A stretch of 64,000 bases of DNA from Alteriqipengyuania bathyomarina_B (GCF_038594605.1 NZ_JBCFZM010000005.1:1-64000), one strand, 5' to 3'; positions 23,900-42,811 are shown, counted from the stretch's first letter. Program-made: numbers and translations. Notes: generated by a model from the letters alone, not told the origin.

Positions 23900-25375
23900 A
23901 TGCCCAAGCACCATTCGCCCAAATTGAGCCCCCGGGGCCGCAAGGTCAAAATCCTCGCCACCATCGGCCCCGCCAGCCGGGAGCCGGAGATGCTCCGTCG
24001 TCTGTTCAAGGCCGGCGTCGACGCCTTCCGCGTCAACATGAGCCATGGCGACCAGGCGACCCACGCCGAGACGATCGCCGCGATCCGCGCTCTGGAAAAG
24101 GAATTCGACCGCCCGATCGCGATCCTCGCCGATCTCCAGGGTCCCAAGCTGCGCGTCGGCACCTTCAAGGACGGCAAGGCGGTGATCCGCCATTCGGGGC
24201 ACTTCACGCTCGATCGCGATCCGACGCCGGGCGACGAGACGCGCGTCCAGCTGCCCCACCCCGAACTGTTCGGCATCCTCGAAAAAGGCCAGCGGCTGCT
24301 GATCAACGACGGCAAGATCCGGCTGAAGGTCATCAAGGCGGAGAAGGACAAGATCCTGTGCTCGGCCGAAGTCGGCGGGGTCATTTCGGACCGCAAGGGC
24401 GTCAACGTGCCCGACGCGGAAATCCCGATCCCCGCATTGACCGACAAGGACCGCAAGGATCTGGCCTTCGCCTGCGAGCAGGGCGCGGACTGGATCGCCT
24501 TGAGCTTTGTCCAGCGGCCCGAAGACGTCGCCGAAGCGCGCAAGCTCATGACCGCGACCGACGGGATGATGCCCGCGCTGTGCGCCAAGATCGAGAAGCC
24601 GAGCGCGGTGCGCCGCCTGGAAGAGATCGTCGAGCTGTCCGACGGGATCATGGTCGCGCGCGGCGATCTGGGCGTGGAGCTCGATCCCGAAGACGTGCCC
24701 CCGCTGCAGAAACGCATCGTCGACCTGACCCGGCAGGCGGGCAAGCCGGTGATCGTCGCGACGCAGATGCTCGAATCGATGATCGAGAGCCCTGCGCCCA
24801 CCCGCGCCGAAGTCTCCGACGTCGCCAACGCGGTTTACGACGGGGCCGATGCGGTCATGCTCTCCGCCGAAACCGCGGCGGGTGAATGGCCGGAGGAAAC
24901 GGTCGCGATCATGGACCGGATCGTGACCAAGGTGGAACGCGACGAAGGCTATCGCGCGCGGATGAAATTCCTCGAGACGAAGGCCGACCCGACCACTGCC
25001 GATGCGTTGAGCCATGCGTGCTCGACCATCGCCGCCACGGTTTCGATCGCCGCGATCACGGTTTTCACCTTCAGCGGGTCGACCGCAAGGCGGGTCGCGC
25101 GCGAGCGGCCTTCGGTACCGATGCTGGTGCTGACGCCGCAGAAGCGGGTCGCCCGGCGCGTGGCGCTGCTGTGGGGCGCGCACCCGGTCATCACCAAGGA
25201 CATCGAGGATTTCGAGGAGATGATCGGCAAGGGAAAGCGGATGGCACTGCGCCACGGCTTCGGCGAAGCGGGCAACAAGCTGATCGTGCTCGCGGGCGTG
25301 CCGTTCGGCACTCCGGGCAGCACCAATCTGCTGCATGTCGTGTCCCTGAGCGGAGACGAGCTGAAAGGGCGGTGA
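23900..25375 (+). CDS. pyk: Pyruvate kinase
   Basis: A 491-residue enzyme, normal length, converting PEP and ADP to pyruvate and ATP. KILATIGPASREPEML begins the TIM barrel, KIEKPSAVRRLEEI gives the catalytic lysine and glutamate, and VATQMLESMIESPAPTRAEV is the pyruvate kinase signature. A C-terminal domain of about 120 residues suggests allosteric control. A perfect nine-base inverted repeat (25381-25389 with 25404-25412) follows the stop but has no T-run. Confidence 0.95.
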   Translation: MPKHHSPKLSPRGRKVKILATIGPASREPEMLRRLFKAGVDAFRVNMSHGDQATHAETIAAIRALEKEFDRPIAILADLQGPKLRVGTFKDGKAVIRHSGHFTLDRDPTPGDETRVQLPHPELFGILEKGQRLLINDGKIRLKVIKAEKDKILCSAEVGGVISDRKGVNVPDAEIPIPALTDKDRKDLAFACEQGADWIALSFVQRPEDVAEARKLMTATDGMMPALCAKIEKPSAVRRLEEIVELSDGIMVARGDLGVELDPEDVPPLQKRIVDLTRQAGKPVIVATQMLESMIESPAPTRAEVSDVANAVYDGADAVMLSAETAAGEWPEETVAIMDRIVTKVERDEGYRARMKFLETKADPTTADALSHACSTIAATVSIAAITVFTFSGSTARRVARERPSVPMLVLTPQKRVARRVALLWGAHPVITKDIEDFEEMIGKGKRMALRHGFGEAGNKLIVLAGVPFGTPGSTNLLHVVSLSGDELKGR

Positions 25376-25474
25376 GCGACGGCAGCGCCCGGCCAGACAC
25401 GCAGGCGCTGCCAGCCCGTCATAAGAAAACCTTTATCCTCTCGCGATAGGCTCGGCTGCCATACGAAGGGGGCG

Positions 25475-26635
25475 ATGGTGTCGATAGCGGTAGACCTGCA
25501 TCTGACGATCCTGGGGGTGATCATGGGATTGATCCTCGTATCGCTGCTCGTCCACCTCACCTTGCGCCGCGGTTCCGCGCTCAGCTGGATGGCGGCGGGG
25601 CTTTTGTGCGTCTCTGTCGAGTTGCTGGTCCTGCGCTACGGCGCGCATTCGCGACTTGGTGTGGCGGCCATCGCCATGCTGATCCCCGCGATCTATTTCT
25701 GCGCCTCGCAGGCCATTCGCAAGGTCGCGGGCCTGCCGCTGTCGAACCGGCGCGTGGCGCTGGGGACCATCGCGCTCACCGCCCTGTCGCTTGTGCTGCT
25801 CGCCATGCCGGTGCCACCGACGCTGCAATATGTGCCGTTCCAGCTGGCCAGCATCCTGGTGTTTCTCGATACGACACTGGCGCTCTCCCGAAAAACCGGC
25901 AGGCATGTCCTCGACACCGGCCTCGTGGTGCTCGGCTTCCTCGTTCTCGTGGGCGTGATCCTGCGCATCCCGATGTTCCCGGCCCTGCTGGACGAGCCGA
26001 CCCCCTGGGCGCAGTTCGACCCGGTCCTGTTCGAACGTATTTTCATCCAGTGCATGGGCGTGCTCAACACGGGCCTCGCCGTGATGATCGTTGCGCGGAT
26101 CGTGGCGAATGTGATCGTCGGCTACCGTTACAGCTCCGAACGCGATGGTTTGACCGAGCTGCTCAATCGCCGGGCCTTCGACGCATTGATCGACAGGCCA
26201 GCCGCTTCGCATGGCGCCATCATCATGTGCGATATCGACCGGTTCAAGGCGATCAACGACCGGTTCGGCCATCATGTCGGCGACGAGGTGATCCGCTCCT
26301 TCGCCGGCACGCTCAGCCTCCACGGGGATCATGCCGGTCGCGTCGGCGGGGAAGAATTCGCGCTGCTGCTGCTCGATACCGGCATCGAACAGGCTGCCGC
26401 AGTGGCAGAGAAAATCCGCCGCGCCTTCGACAGCCTGCACCATCCGGCGATCGGCGCCACCGTCCGGCTCAGCGCGAGTTTCGGCGTGGCCGCTTTCGAT
26501 GCGGGCGTTCCCGCCCGCACGGCCATGCGCAGCGCCGACCGGGCGCTCTACGCAGCGAAGCGGGAGGGGCGCAACCGCGTGACCATCGCCTGCGAGGAAG
26601 ATCCCCGGCCCCAACCGATCCTTACCGCAGCGTGA
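25475..26635 (+). CDS. Membrane diguanylate cyclase (GGDEF, active-site GGEEF)
   Basis: A 386-residue protein: seven or so membrane helices in residues 8-215, then a GGDEF domain with GLTELLNRRAF, DIDRFKAINDRFGHHVGD and the active GGEEF at 291-295. It should make cyclic di-GMP from GTP. The usual inhibitory RxxD site six residues before the motif reads LHGD, so product inhibition may be weak. The signal sensed by the membrane part is unknown. ATG 25475 has AAGGGGG upstream. Confidence 0.9.
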   Translation: MVSIAVDLHLTILGVIMGLILVSLLVHLTLRRGSALSWMAAGLLCVSVELLVLRYGAHSRLGVAAIAMLIPAIYFCASQAIRKVAGLPLSNRRVALGTIALTALSLVLLAMPVPPTLQYVPFQLASILVFLDTTLALSRKTGRHVLDTGLVVLGFLVLVGVILRIPMFPALLDEPTPWAQFDPVLFERIFIQCMGVLNTGLAVMIVARIVANVIVGYRYSSERDGLTELLNRRAFDALIDRPAASHGAIIMCDIDRFKAINDRFGHHVGDEVIRSFAGTLSLHGDHAGRVGGEEFALLLLDTGIEQAAAVAEKIRRAFDSLHHPAIGATVRLSASFGVAAFDAGVPARTAMRSADRALYAAKREGRNRVTIACEEDPRPQPILTAA

Positions 26636-26897
26636 TGGTTTCCGGCGGCGCCGCAGGCATGGCATTTTCTGCAGGACGGGCGCGTGGGGCGGCCGGAACT
26701 CAGGATAATTTGCGCCCGGCATCTTGTGCCCCGTGGTCGCACGGGTAGTATCCGGCGCAAGGCGCGGCCCGTGCCTCCTCCCTCCCATCGGGGCAGCATC
26801 ATTTCATGCAGGGCGCTTTCCACCTGTCGAACCCTTGGTTCGGGCAAGCACGCATAAGGAGGGGTTGCGCGGCTTCGCCCGGACAGGAGGAGACGAC

Positions 26898-27599
26898 ATG
26901 CGCCTTTCCCGACCGATCTACCAATTGAAGCGCCGCGCGAAGCTGCTCGCGCGCGAAGCCGCGATTCCCCTGCATCAAGCGCAGGACCGGATCGCGAAGA
27001 GCGAGGGTTTCGCCACCTGGAGCCTGCTGTCGGCGAGGCACGCCGATGCTGCGCGCCCGCCGTCGATCCTGAACGACCTTGCCGAAGGTGCGATGGTGCT
27101 GCTCGCCGCGCGGCCCGGGCAGGGCAAGACGCTGATTGGATTGCAACTGCTCGTCGATGCGGTGCGGGCGCGCCGGCGCGCGGTGTTCTTCACGCTCGAA
27201 CTGACCGAGGGGCAGACGCGCGACCTGCTGACGCGGATCGGCGCGGGCGAGGACATCCCGCAGATCGTCACGGCAAACGACATCGACGCCGCGTCGATCC
27301 AGCGCCACCTTGCCGATGCCCCGCCCGGCACGGTTGCCGTGATCGATTATCTGCAGGTGCTCGACCAGAGACGCGACACGCCGCCGCTCGGCGATCAGCT
27401 CGCCGATTTGCGGGATTTCGCGGCGATGAGCGGCATTTCCTTCGCCTTCATCTCGCAGATCGACCGTGCCTATGATCCCGACGCCGCATTACTCCCCGGG
27501 ATTTCCGACCTGCGTCTGCCCAACCCGGTGCCGGTCGCACTGTTCGACACGGCCTGCTTCACCCATGGGGGGCGAACGCAGATTCAGCCGATCCACTAA
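26898..27599 (+). CDS. RecA-fold DnaB-like ATPase lacking the primase-interaction domain
   Basis: A 233-residue protein. Residues about 60-200 form a RecA/DnaB core: Walker A RPGQGKTLIG, FTLELTEGQT and Walker B VAVIDYLQVL, with FISQIDR corresponding to the switch region. The DnaB N-terminal domain is absent, replaced by a basic 50-residue lead (KRRAKLLAREAAIPLHQAQD). Function unknown; helicase-like, recombination or regulatory roles are possible. Strong ribosome site AGGAGG before ATG 26898. The 262-base gap upstream shows no other clear gene. Confidence 0.78.
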   Translation: MRLSRPIYQLKRRAKLLAREAAIPLHQAQDRIAKSEGFATWSLLSARHADAARPPSILNDLAEGAMVLLAARPGQGKTLIGLQLLVDAVRARRRAVFFTLELTEGQTRDLLTRIGAGEDIPQIVTANDIDAASIQRHLADAPPGTVAVIDYLQVLDQRRDTPPLGDQLADLRDFAAMSGISFAFISQIDRAYDPDAALLPGISDLRLPNPVPVALFDTACFTHGGRTQIQPIH

Positions 27600-27620
27600 C
27601 GAAACGGTGCGGGCGGTGGG

Positions 27621-28636
<1,016 letters not shown>

Positions 28637-28640
<4 letters not shown>

Positions 28641-30022
28641 CCGGCGCTTTCGCCCGCGGCCCGCTTGAGCCGTGCGCGGGCCTCGTTCTCACCGATCAGC
28701 GGCAGCAGTTCGCCCATGTCGGGCCCGTGATCCATCCCGGTCAGGGCCTGTCGCAAGGGCAGGAACAGCGGCTTGCCCTTGCGCCCCGTGCGCTCTTTCA
28801 GCGTCGTGGTGAGCGCGCCCCACGGATTGTCGGACCACTCCAGCGCATCGGCAGCCTCGGCCAGAAAGGCACGATCCTCGTCCGAAAACGCGCGCGCCTC
28901 GATCGGGCCGGTGACCAGCCGCCACCACTCGGCAGCCTCCGACACATGCGAAAGGTTGGGCCGGATCGCGTGCCAGCCCGCCTCGTCGATGCCATCGGGC
29001 AGGCGTTCGCGCACATCCTCGAAATCGAGCTGGTGGACGATCGCGGCGTTGAGCCGCTCCAGTTCCGCCTCGTCGAACTTGGCGGGTGCGCGCCCGAAGG
29101 TCTGCAAATCGAACCCTTCGATCAGCACTTGCCGGTCCGCGATCGGCTCGACCGGCTTCGAGGTGCCAAGCCGGGCGAGCAGCGACATAATCGCCTCGGG
29201 CTCGATCCCGCGCTCGCGCAGGGCGTCGCAAGACAGCGATCCGAGCCGCTTGGAGAGCTTGCCCTCCTTGCCGACCAGCAGGGCAGTATGGCCGAAATGC
29301 GGGAAGCTATCGACAACGCTGCAGTGCTCCGCCCCCTCGCCTGCCTGATGCAACGCGCTGAACATCTGCACCTGCACGGCGGTGTTCGAGACATGATCCT
29401 CGCCGCGCAACACATCGGTTACGCCCATGTCGAGGTCGTCGACCACGCTCGGCAGCATGTAGAGCCAGCTGCCGTCGGCGCGGCGGATGACGGGGTCGGA
29501 AAGCTGTGCGGGATCGAATTTCTGGGGCCCGCGCACCCCGTCTTCCCAGTCGATATGCTCCCCGTGATCGAGGCGGAAGCGCCAGTGCGGGGCGATCCCT
29601 TCCGCCTCCTTCGCGCCGCGCTGTTCATCGCTCAACGCCAGCGCCGCGCGGTCGTAAATCGGGGGAAGCCCGCGACCCAGCGCGATCTTGCGCTTGAGTT
29701 CGAGCTCCTGCGCGGTCTCGTAGGCGGGGTAGACGCGGCCCGCCTCCTTCAGCTTGGCGAAGGCACTGTCGTACAGTTCAAGCCGCTCCGACTGGCGAAA
29801 CTCGTCGTCCGGCTCAAGCCCCAGCCAGGCCAGATCGTGCCGGATTGCCTCGACATATTGCTCGCGCGAACGTTCCTGATCGGTGTCGTCGATCCGCAGC
29901 AGGAACCGGCCCGTGCCATCCCGGTCGCCTTTGCGAGCGAGCAGCCAGTTATGCAGCGCGGTGCGCAGGTTGCCGACATGGAGGCGGCCCGTGGGCGATG
30001 GCGCGAAGCGGGTGACGATCAT
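28637..30022 (-). CDS. gltX: Glutamyl-tRNA synthetase
   Basis: A 461-residue class I synthetase that charges tRNA with glutamate. The HIGH motif reads HVGN in FAPSPTGRLHVGNLRTALHN, and KLSKR is in GKEGKLSKRLG. Length is normal. It could charge tRNA-Gln as well if this species makes Gln-tRNA by transamidation, as many alphaproteobacteria do. Upstream of, and overlapping, the deacetylase gene. Confidence 0.94.
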
Positions 30023-30076
30023 GGGGGCCAGCGCTACTCCTGCCGGGCGCCCCCTTCAAGCGTGTGTCGCGCGAAG

Positions 30077-32386
30077 CTAGGCGACGTGGCTGCGGATCGG
30101 ATGGACGTTGGAAGCCATGGCCTCCTGCGTGGGCCACTGCTGTGGCTCCGGCGATGGCTCCAGGAGATGCTCCGCCTCGATCGGGCGCGAGATGTAGTAA
30201 CCCTGCGCGTCGGTACAGCCATGGCGCTTGAGCCATTCGTATTGTTCGCGCGTCTCGACGCCTTCGGCGGTGGTTTCCATGCCCAGCGCCCGTGCCAGCA
30301 TCACGACGTTGCGCACGATCGCCTGGCAATCCTTGCGATCGAGCATTTCGGAGACGAAGCAGCGATCGATCTTGATCTTGTCAAAGGGGAAGGCGCGCAG
30401 GTAGTTGAGCGAGGAATAGCCCGTGCCGAAATCGTCGAGCGCGATGCGTACGCCCAGCTCGCGCAGGCGATAGAGCATTTCCACATTGGCCTCGCTATCG
30501 TGCATCAGCGCGCTCTCGGTAATCTCGATCTCGACCCGCTGCGGGTCGATCTGGGCGTTGATGATCGCACTGGTGAGCACGGTCACGAGGCTCGGTGAGC
30601 GCATCTGGATCGGCGAGAGGTTGATCGCGATGCGGTGACTCTCTTCCCAGCTCGCCGCTTCGTGGAGCGCTTGGCGGATGATCCATTCGCCCAGCGGAAT
30701 AATCAGCCCGGTTTCCTCGGCGATGTCGATGAACTCTGCGGGCATGATCCGTCCTCGGACCGGATGCTCCCACCGCACCAGCGCTTCCTTGCCGGTCCAC
30801 TCGCCGGTCTTGAGACACACCTGCGGCTGATAGACAAGCTTGAACTGGCCCTCGGCAATGGCAGTGCGCAGGTCCAGCTCGAGGTCGCGGCGCGTGCGTT
30901 CGCGCAGGTTGAGCGAGGCGTCGTAATCGGCATAGGTCGAGCGACCGGCGCGCTTTGCGGCATAGAGCGCAAGGTCGGCCTGGCGCATGAATTCCTCCGC
31001 ATCGCACTTGGGTGCGCTGCAATAGGCAACCCCGACCGAGGCCGAGATGCGGACGGTCTGCCCCATCAGGTGGAAGGGTTCGGCCATTGCATCGACGATG
31101 CGTTGCGCGCACTGGTGCGCCGCATCAAGATCGCGCACGCGGGTCAGCAGCACCGCGAATTCGTCACCGCCGAGCCGCGCGGCGAGATCGTGCTCGCGCA
31201 CGATTCCTTCGATCCGCGCCGCCGCTTCCTTGACCAGTTCGTCGCCGATATGATGGCCCAGCTTGTCGTTGACCGACTTGAAGTGGTCGAGATCAATATA
31301 CAGCAGCCCGACGCGGCGATTCTTCACCTGATCGCCGAGCACTTCGGCCATCGTCTCGTTGAACAGCAGGCGATTGGCCAGCCCGCTGAGCGTATCGTAA
31401 CGTGCCAGGTGCGCGACATGCTGCTCGGTCTGGCGGCTATCGGTGACATCGCGCAGCACGCCGCGGAGCGACCCGTCGATGCCCGGCTTGCCGGAAATCA
31501 TCCACCACCGGCTTTCGCCCTGCACCTTGATCTCGAGGGTAAGGTCGCGAAAGGGAGTGCGCTCCAGCAGGAGGCCCGCAAGCTTCTCGCGCGTAGGCCC
31601 GGATGCGAACAGGCCCACCAGTTCGCGGCCTTCCAGAAAATCGCGATCGAGACCTGCGGCGTGGCCGAAGCGTTCGCACACGTTGCGCAGGCAATTGCCA
31701 TCGTCGACCTCCCACAACCAGTCCGATGCGGATGCCTCGTATTCGTGAAGCAGCATCTTGACCGTGTCGGCATTGGATTGCTGGGCAATCTGTTCGCGCA
31801 ACTGTTGCTCGTAATCGTGTCCCTGCCGCCAGCAAGCCCGGATCAGGACCGAGCCAAAGACCACCGCCAGCGCAAGCGACGGCCAGGAAATCGTGTCGGT
31901 CAGTATGAAAGACAGGACGCCGGCGCCCGCCATGGCTCCGGCCAGATAGCTGCTCATGGGCCGGGGAAACGGACGATAGGCCAGCACGGTGGACGACATG
32001 AGACCGGCGGTCAGAACCGCGAAAAAGACCGGGTGATTCTCGAACAGGGTCGGGAACAGCAGCACCGCGCCAATCACCCAGAACGCGGTTTCGACATTGG
32101 CCGCGAGGTTCAGTTCACGATAGGTCGTGTGCAGATGGCTTTCATCGATCGTATCCGCATAGAAATCGCGCGCCACACGCCATTGCCGCAGATTGCACAG
32201 GCCGATCACGGCGGCCCAGGCGATCGAAAACGCGAGGACCGGGTGCCCCCATACGCCCAGCACACAGGCGAAGGCCGCAAAGGCATGCAGGCCGCAAAGC
32301 GAAGGGAGATGGGAAACGAATTCCCTCAGGCGCCAGGCAAGCAGCAGATTTTTTTCGCCAAGGATCGCCAATTGCTTTTGGGTCAC
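30077..32386 (-). CDS. Membrane PAS-GGDEF-EAL protein
   Basis: A 769-residue protein: several membrane helices in the first 190 residues, a PAS-like segment (about 205-325), a GGDEF domain with intact LGGDEFAVL, and an EAL domain with EALVRW and DDFGTGYSSLNYLRAFPFDKIKID. Both catalytic signatures look intact, so it could make or break cyclic di-GMP; most dual proteins with these motifs are phosphodiesterases controlled by the GGDEF part. The 161-base gap to the next gene holds no clear gene. Confidence 0.93.
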   Translation of the reverse strand: MTQKQLAILGEKNLLLAWRLREFVSHLPSLCGLHAFAAFACVLGVWGHPVLAFSIAWAAVIGLCNLRQWRVARDFYADTIDESHLHTTYRELNLAANVETAFWVIGAVLLFPTLFENHPVFFAVLTAGLMSSTVLAYRPFPRPMSSYLAGAMAGAGVLSFILTDTISWPSLALAVVFGSVLIRACWRQGHDYEQQLREQIAQQSNADTVKMLLHEYEASASDWLWEVDDGNCLRNVCERFGHAAGLDRDFLEGRELVGLFASGPTREKLAGLLLERTPFRDLTLEIKVQGESRWWMISGKPGIDGSLRGVLRDVTDSRQTEQHVAHLARYDTLSGLANRLLFNETMAEVLGDQVKNRRVGLLYIDLDHFKSVNDKLGHHIGDELVKEAAARIEGIVREHDLAARLGGDEFAVLLTRVRDLDAAHQCAQRIVDAMAEPFHLMGQTVRISASVGVAYCSAPKCDAEEFMRQADLALYAAKRAGRSTYADYDASLNLRERTRRDLELDLRTAIAEGQFKLVYQPQVCLKTGEWTGKEALVRWEHPVRGRIMPAEFIDIAEETGLIIPLGEWIIRQALHEAASWEESHRIAINLSPIQMRSPSLVTVLTSAIINAQIDPQRVEIEITESALMHDSEANVEMLYRLRELGVRIALDDFGTGYSSLNYLRAFPFDKIKIDRCFVSEMLDRKDCQAIVRNVVMLARALGMETTAEGVETREQYEWLKRHGCTDAQGYYISRPIEAEHLLEPSPEPQQWPTQEAMASNVHPIRSHVA

Positions 32387-32547
32387 GCAGCATTTCCCCT
32401 TCCAGGGAAAGCGATTACCGGGAAATTCTTAAGCGAAGATCAAGCACATAGCGCTTTCTTGCAAGAAAGTTCCACGTCACTTGGCATGTCGCTCAGTAAA
32501 GCCACGTGATTCTTGCGCAAAACCGGTCAGGCCGCGCTATTTGTGGG

Positions 32548-33342
32548 CTATTGACCGAACAGCGTCAGGCTGTGGCCATTGCCAGAGATTCGTACGCCGT
32601 TTGCGGGGGTTCGCTCAATTCGGTCGGCAGCACGAATCGCGGTCATCACGTCAGGCAGACGCGGCGGGATCGCGATCTTGCAGACCGTAGCAGGCTCGCT
32701 CGCGGTCCCGCCACGCGGCGGCCCCGGCGTCGCGAAGCGCGTACCCGTGATTCTATAGCCCACGCTCTGACCCGCACAACGCGGCTCCCACCAGATTTCA
32801 CTCTCATCGACGCTGAGCGCGATGCCGTAAGGCTCGTCGAAGGCCCGCCCGTCGATCCCGGCGACGCGCCATTCGCCCGCGAGCGAAAGCGATGGCTCAG
32901 CAGGCGCTCTTTCCAGCGCCATTACGCGCTCGCCGCGGGTCAGACGCAAGGTGCCGTTCGTGTGTACGGACACGTCCCAGCGGCCCTCCAGCGCCCCGAT
33001 CACTCGCGGCAGCGCCTCGGGATAGCCGATCTCGCAGACGACGCGCGAGGCGTTGCGAGGCGGCTGGGTGAATTCGATTGCGTCGCCGACGCGGCGATAG
33101 GCAATCGACTGGCCCGCGCAGGCGGGCTGCCAGGTCAGCGCGTCGGCCGAGCCCTGCAAGGGGATCGGCATGTCGAGCGGTTCGCCGTCGATCGCGGAAA
33201 CGCTCCATGGCCCACGCAGGTCGTAAGGCTCGGCCCGCGTGGCTGGATCGCTCGCATCGCTCGCCTGCGCCGCGGGGGGACCGTCTGCCTGCGGGGTGCA
33301 GGCACCCAGCGCGAGAACGAGTATTACCGATATCGAACGCAT
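32548..33342 (-). CDS. Lipoprotein with two META-like domains
   Basis: A 264-residue lipoprotein (lipobox LGAC, Cys15). Two similar blocks follow, each with a W-containing start (RGPWSVSAIDG and AGEWRVAGIDG), a CAGQS motif with W-P-CAGQS or W-P-RCAGQS, and a later cysteine (VVCEIGYP and TVCKIAIP). Each resembles a META/HslJ-type domain, so this is an internal duplication. META lipoproteins are often induced by stress or antibiotics. Precise function unknown. ATG 33342 has AGGGAG upstream. Confidence 0.78.
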   Translation of the reverse strand: MRSISVILVLALGACTPQADGPPAAQASDASDPATRAEPYDLRGPWSVSAIDGEPLDMPIPLQGSADALTWQPACAGQSIAYRRVGDAIEFTQPPRNASRVVCEIGYPEALPRVIGALEGRWDVSVHTNGTLRLTRGERVMALERAPAEPSLSLAGEWRVAGIDGRAFDEPYGIALSVDESEIWWEPRCAGQSVGYRITGTRFATPGPPRGGTASEPATVCKIAIPPRLPDVMTAIRAADRIERTPANGVRISGNGHSLTLFGQ

Positions 33343-33379
33343 CGCGGTCGTCTCCCTTCGCGAATCGGGACGAGGCACG

Positions 33380-33413
33380 AAAAAGGCCCCGGAAGACTTG
33401 CTCTTCCGGGGCC
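33380..33413 (-). terminator. Rho-independent terminator after rpoC
   Basis: On the minus strand a 12-base perfect stem, GGCCCCGGAAGA with TCTTCCGGGGCC, is separated by five bases and followed by five T residues. It lies between rpoC and the META lipoprotein gene and ends the rpoBC transcript. Confidence 0.9.
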
Positions 33414-33443
33414 CATTTTCATGCCGATGGGGTGAACCTGCGC

Positions 33444-37802
<4,359 letters not shown>

Positions 37803-37876
37803 TTCTCACATCCCTTTGAGGGGAAAACAGGGGGCGGAGGGGACGGGCGACCCACAAAGGGCCGCCCCGCCTCCCG

Positions 37877-42079
<4,203 letters not shown>

Positions 42080-42318
42080 AAGTCGAGAGAACCTCTTAGC
42101 CATGTCGCCGGACCGGGAGGCATGCCCCCTCCGACGCAAGTGAAATTTGTCGCTGCACGAGAGAATTGGCCAGAAATTGCAGGCGGAGCATTCGGACAAG
42201 CGGGGATTCCGTTTGGCCGATGGGGTCTGTCCGCTGCGATGGTCTGGCCCGCCGCTTCCTTCCTGGATCCGAATCTCGCGCGTGATTCGGCCTTGCTCGA
42301 AGCTGGCGTGAGCGCGGC
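42080..42318 (-). other. rpoB 5' leader
   Basis: Roughly 230 bases of transcribed leader, if the promoter prediction is right. Near the start codon, the minus strand has GGAGG and CCTCC arms around 42111-42130 (GGAGGGGGCATGCCTCCC) that could form a small hairpin. No open frame of note or other signal was found. The role of a long leader in rpoB control is inference. Confidence 0.4.
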
Positions 42319-42347
42319 ATGTAGGAATACGCGCGCCAAATGTCAAA
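42319..42347 (-). promoter_or_regulatory. Probable housekeeping promoter of rpoBC
   Basis: On the minus strand a perfect -35 box TTGACA is followed after 17 bases by TACATG, a fair -10 box. It gives a start near 42312. It is separate from the module promoter on the other strand, whose operator begins about 20 bases away (42367). Confidence 0.6.
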
Positions 42348-42366
42348 AGTCCGCGGCGATTTTTCG

Positions 42367-42446
42367 TTTATCGATCAGGGGCTTATCGTTTTTCGATATT
42401 TATCGATTGACGATAAGAGGGCGTGGGGTTATTGAATATCGATATC
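42367..42446. promoter_or_regulatory. Nested concentric inverted repeats (candidate operator, TTATCGA type)
   Basis: Outer arms CTTATCG (42382-42388) and CGATAAG (42411-42417), and inner arms TCGATA (42393-42398) and TATCGA (42401-42406), share the exact same centre at 42399.5. More copies of the same word lie at 42367-42375 (TTTATCGAT) and 42436-42445 (perfect palindrome ATATCGATAT), and one more touches the micropeptide start (ATCGATAAA). The array overlaps the predicted -35 box, so a repressor is likely. The best candidate is the Xre protein of the same module; that link is inference. Confidence 0.6.
42407..42435 (+). promoter_or_regulatory. Probable promoter of the micropeptide/DUF2975/Xre module
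   Basis: TTGACG, 17 bases, then TATTGA. The -35 box lies within the inverted repeat described above and the palindrome ATATCGATAT begins just downstream of the -10 box. The layout suggests negative control. Confidence 0.5.
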
Positions 42447-42467
42447 GGACACAAAGGAGATCGATAA

Positions 42468-42608
42468 ATGACCAGCACGACCCAACGCATCGCTGCCGCC
42501 ATCGCCGCGGTTCTCATCGCCACCGGCAGCCTGACCGCGGTGGTCACCGTACCGCCCGTCGATGGCCAGCCCGCCGCCACTTCGATCGCGATGACGGAAA
42601 TCGCCTGA
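42468..42608 (+). CDS. Micropeptide 1 (46 residues) of the DUF2975/Xre module
   Basis: A 46-residue frame with a strong ribosome site (AAAGGAGATCGATAA before ATG). It has a basic start, a hydrophobic core (AAAIAAVLIATGSLTAVVTVP) and a short tail rich in Ala, Thr and Asp/Glu. The middle shares SL-T/S-AVVTVP-VD with micropeptide 2, so the two are paralogues. It may be a membrane peptide or signal-like peptide; no family is recognised. It is the first gene after the operator. Confidence 0.7.
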   Translation: MTSTTQRIAAAIAAVLIATGSLTAVVTVPPVDGQPAATSIAMTEIA

Positions 42609-42639
42609 CCACCGCCCCACCCACTCAAGGAGACCATTC

Positions 42640-42777
42640 ATGCCCAAGTTCGCCCAGAACCTTTTCGCCCTCGCCATCGCCGTGGTTATCGCCGGCACCA
42701 GCCTGAGCGCCGTGGTCACCGTACCGGTGGACGACGTCGCGCACGTCGCCGCGATTGCCGCAACCGAACGCGCCTGA
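42640..42777 (+). CDS. Micropeptide 2 (45 residues), paralogue of micropeptide 1
   Basis: A 45-residue frame 31 bases after micropeptide 1, again with a good site (AAGGAGACC). It has the lead MPKFAQNLFALAIAVVIAG, then the shared TSLSAVVTVPVDD motif and the tail ending AIAATERA. Length, layout and the shared core show duplication. It is followed 34 bases later by the DUF2975 gene on the same strand. Function unknown. Confidence 0.7.
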   Translation: MPKFAQNLFALAIAVVIAGTSLSAVVTVPVDDVAHVAAIAATERA

Positions 42778-42811
42778 GCCCGGACGCAGAAACTCAATAG
42801 GGAGACAAAGA

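Noticed and set aside
25381..25412. Perfect nine-base inverted repeat after pyk as terminator
   Set aside because: The loop is 14 bases and no T-run follows, so it does not meet the usual form; left only as a remark.
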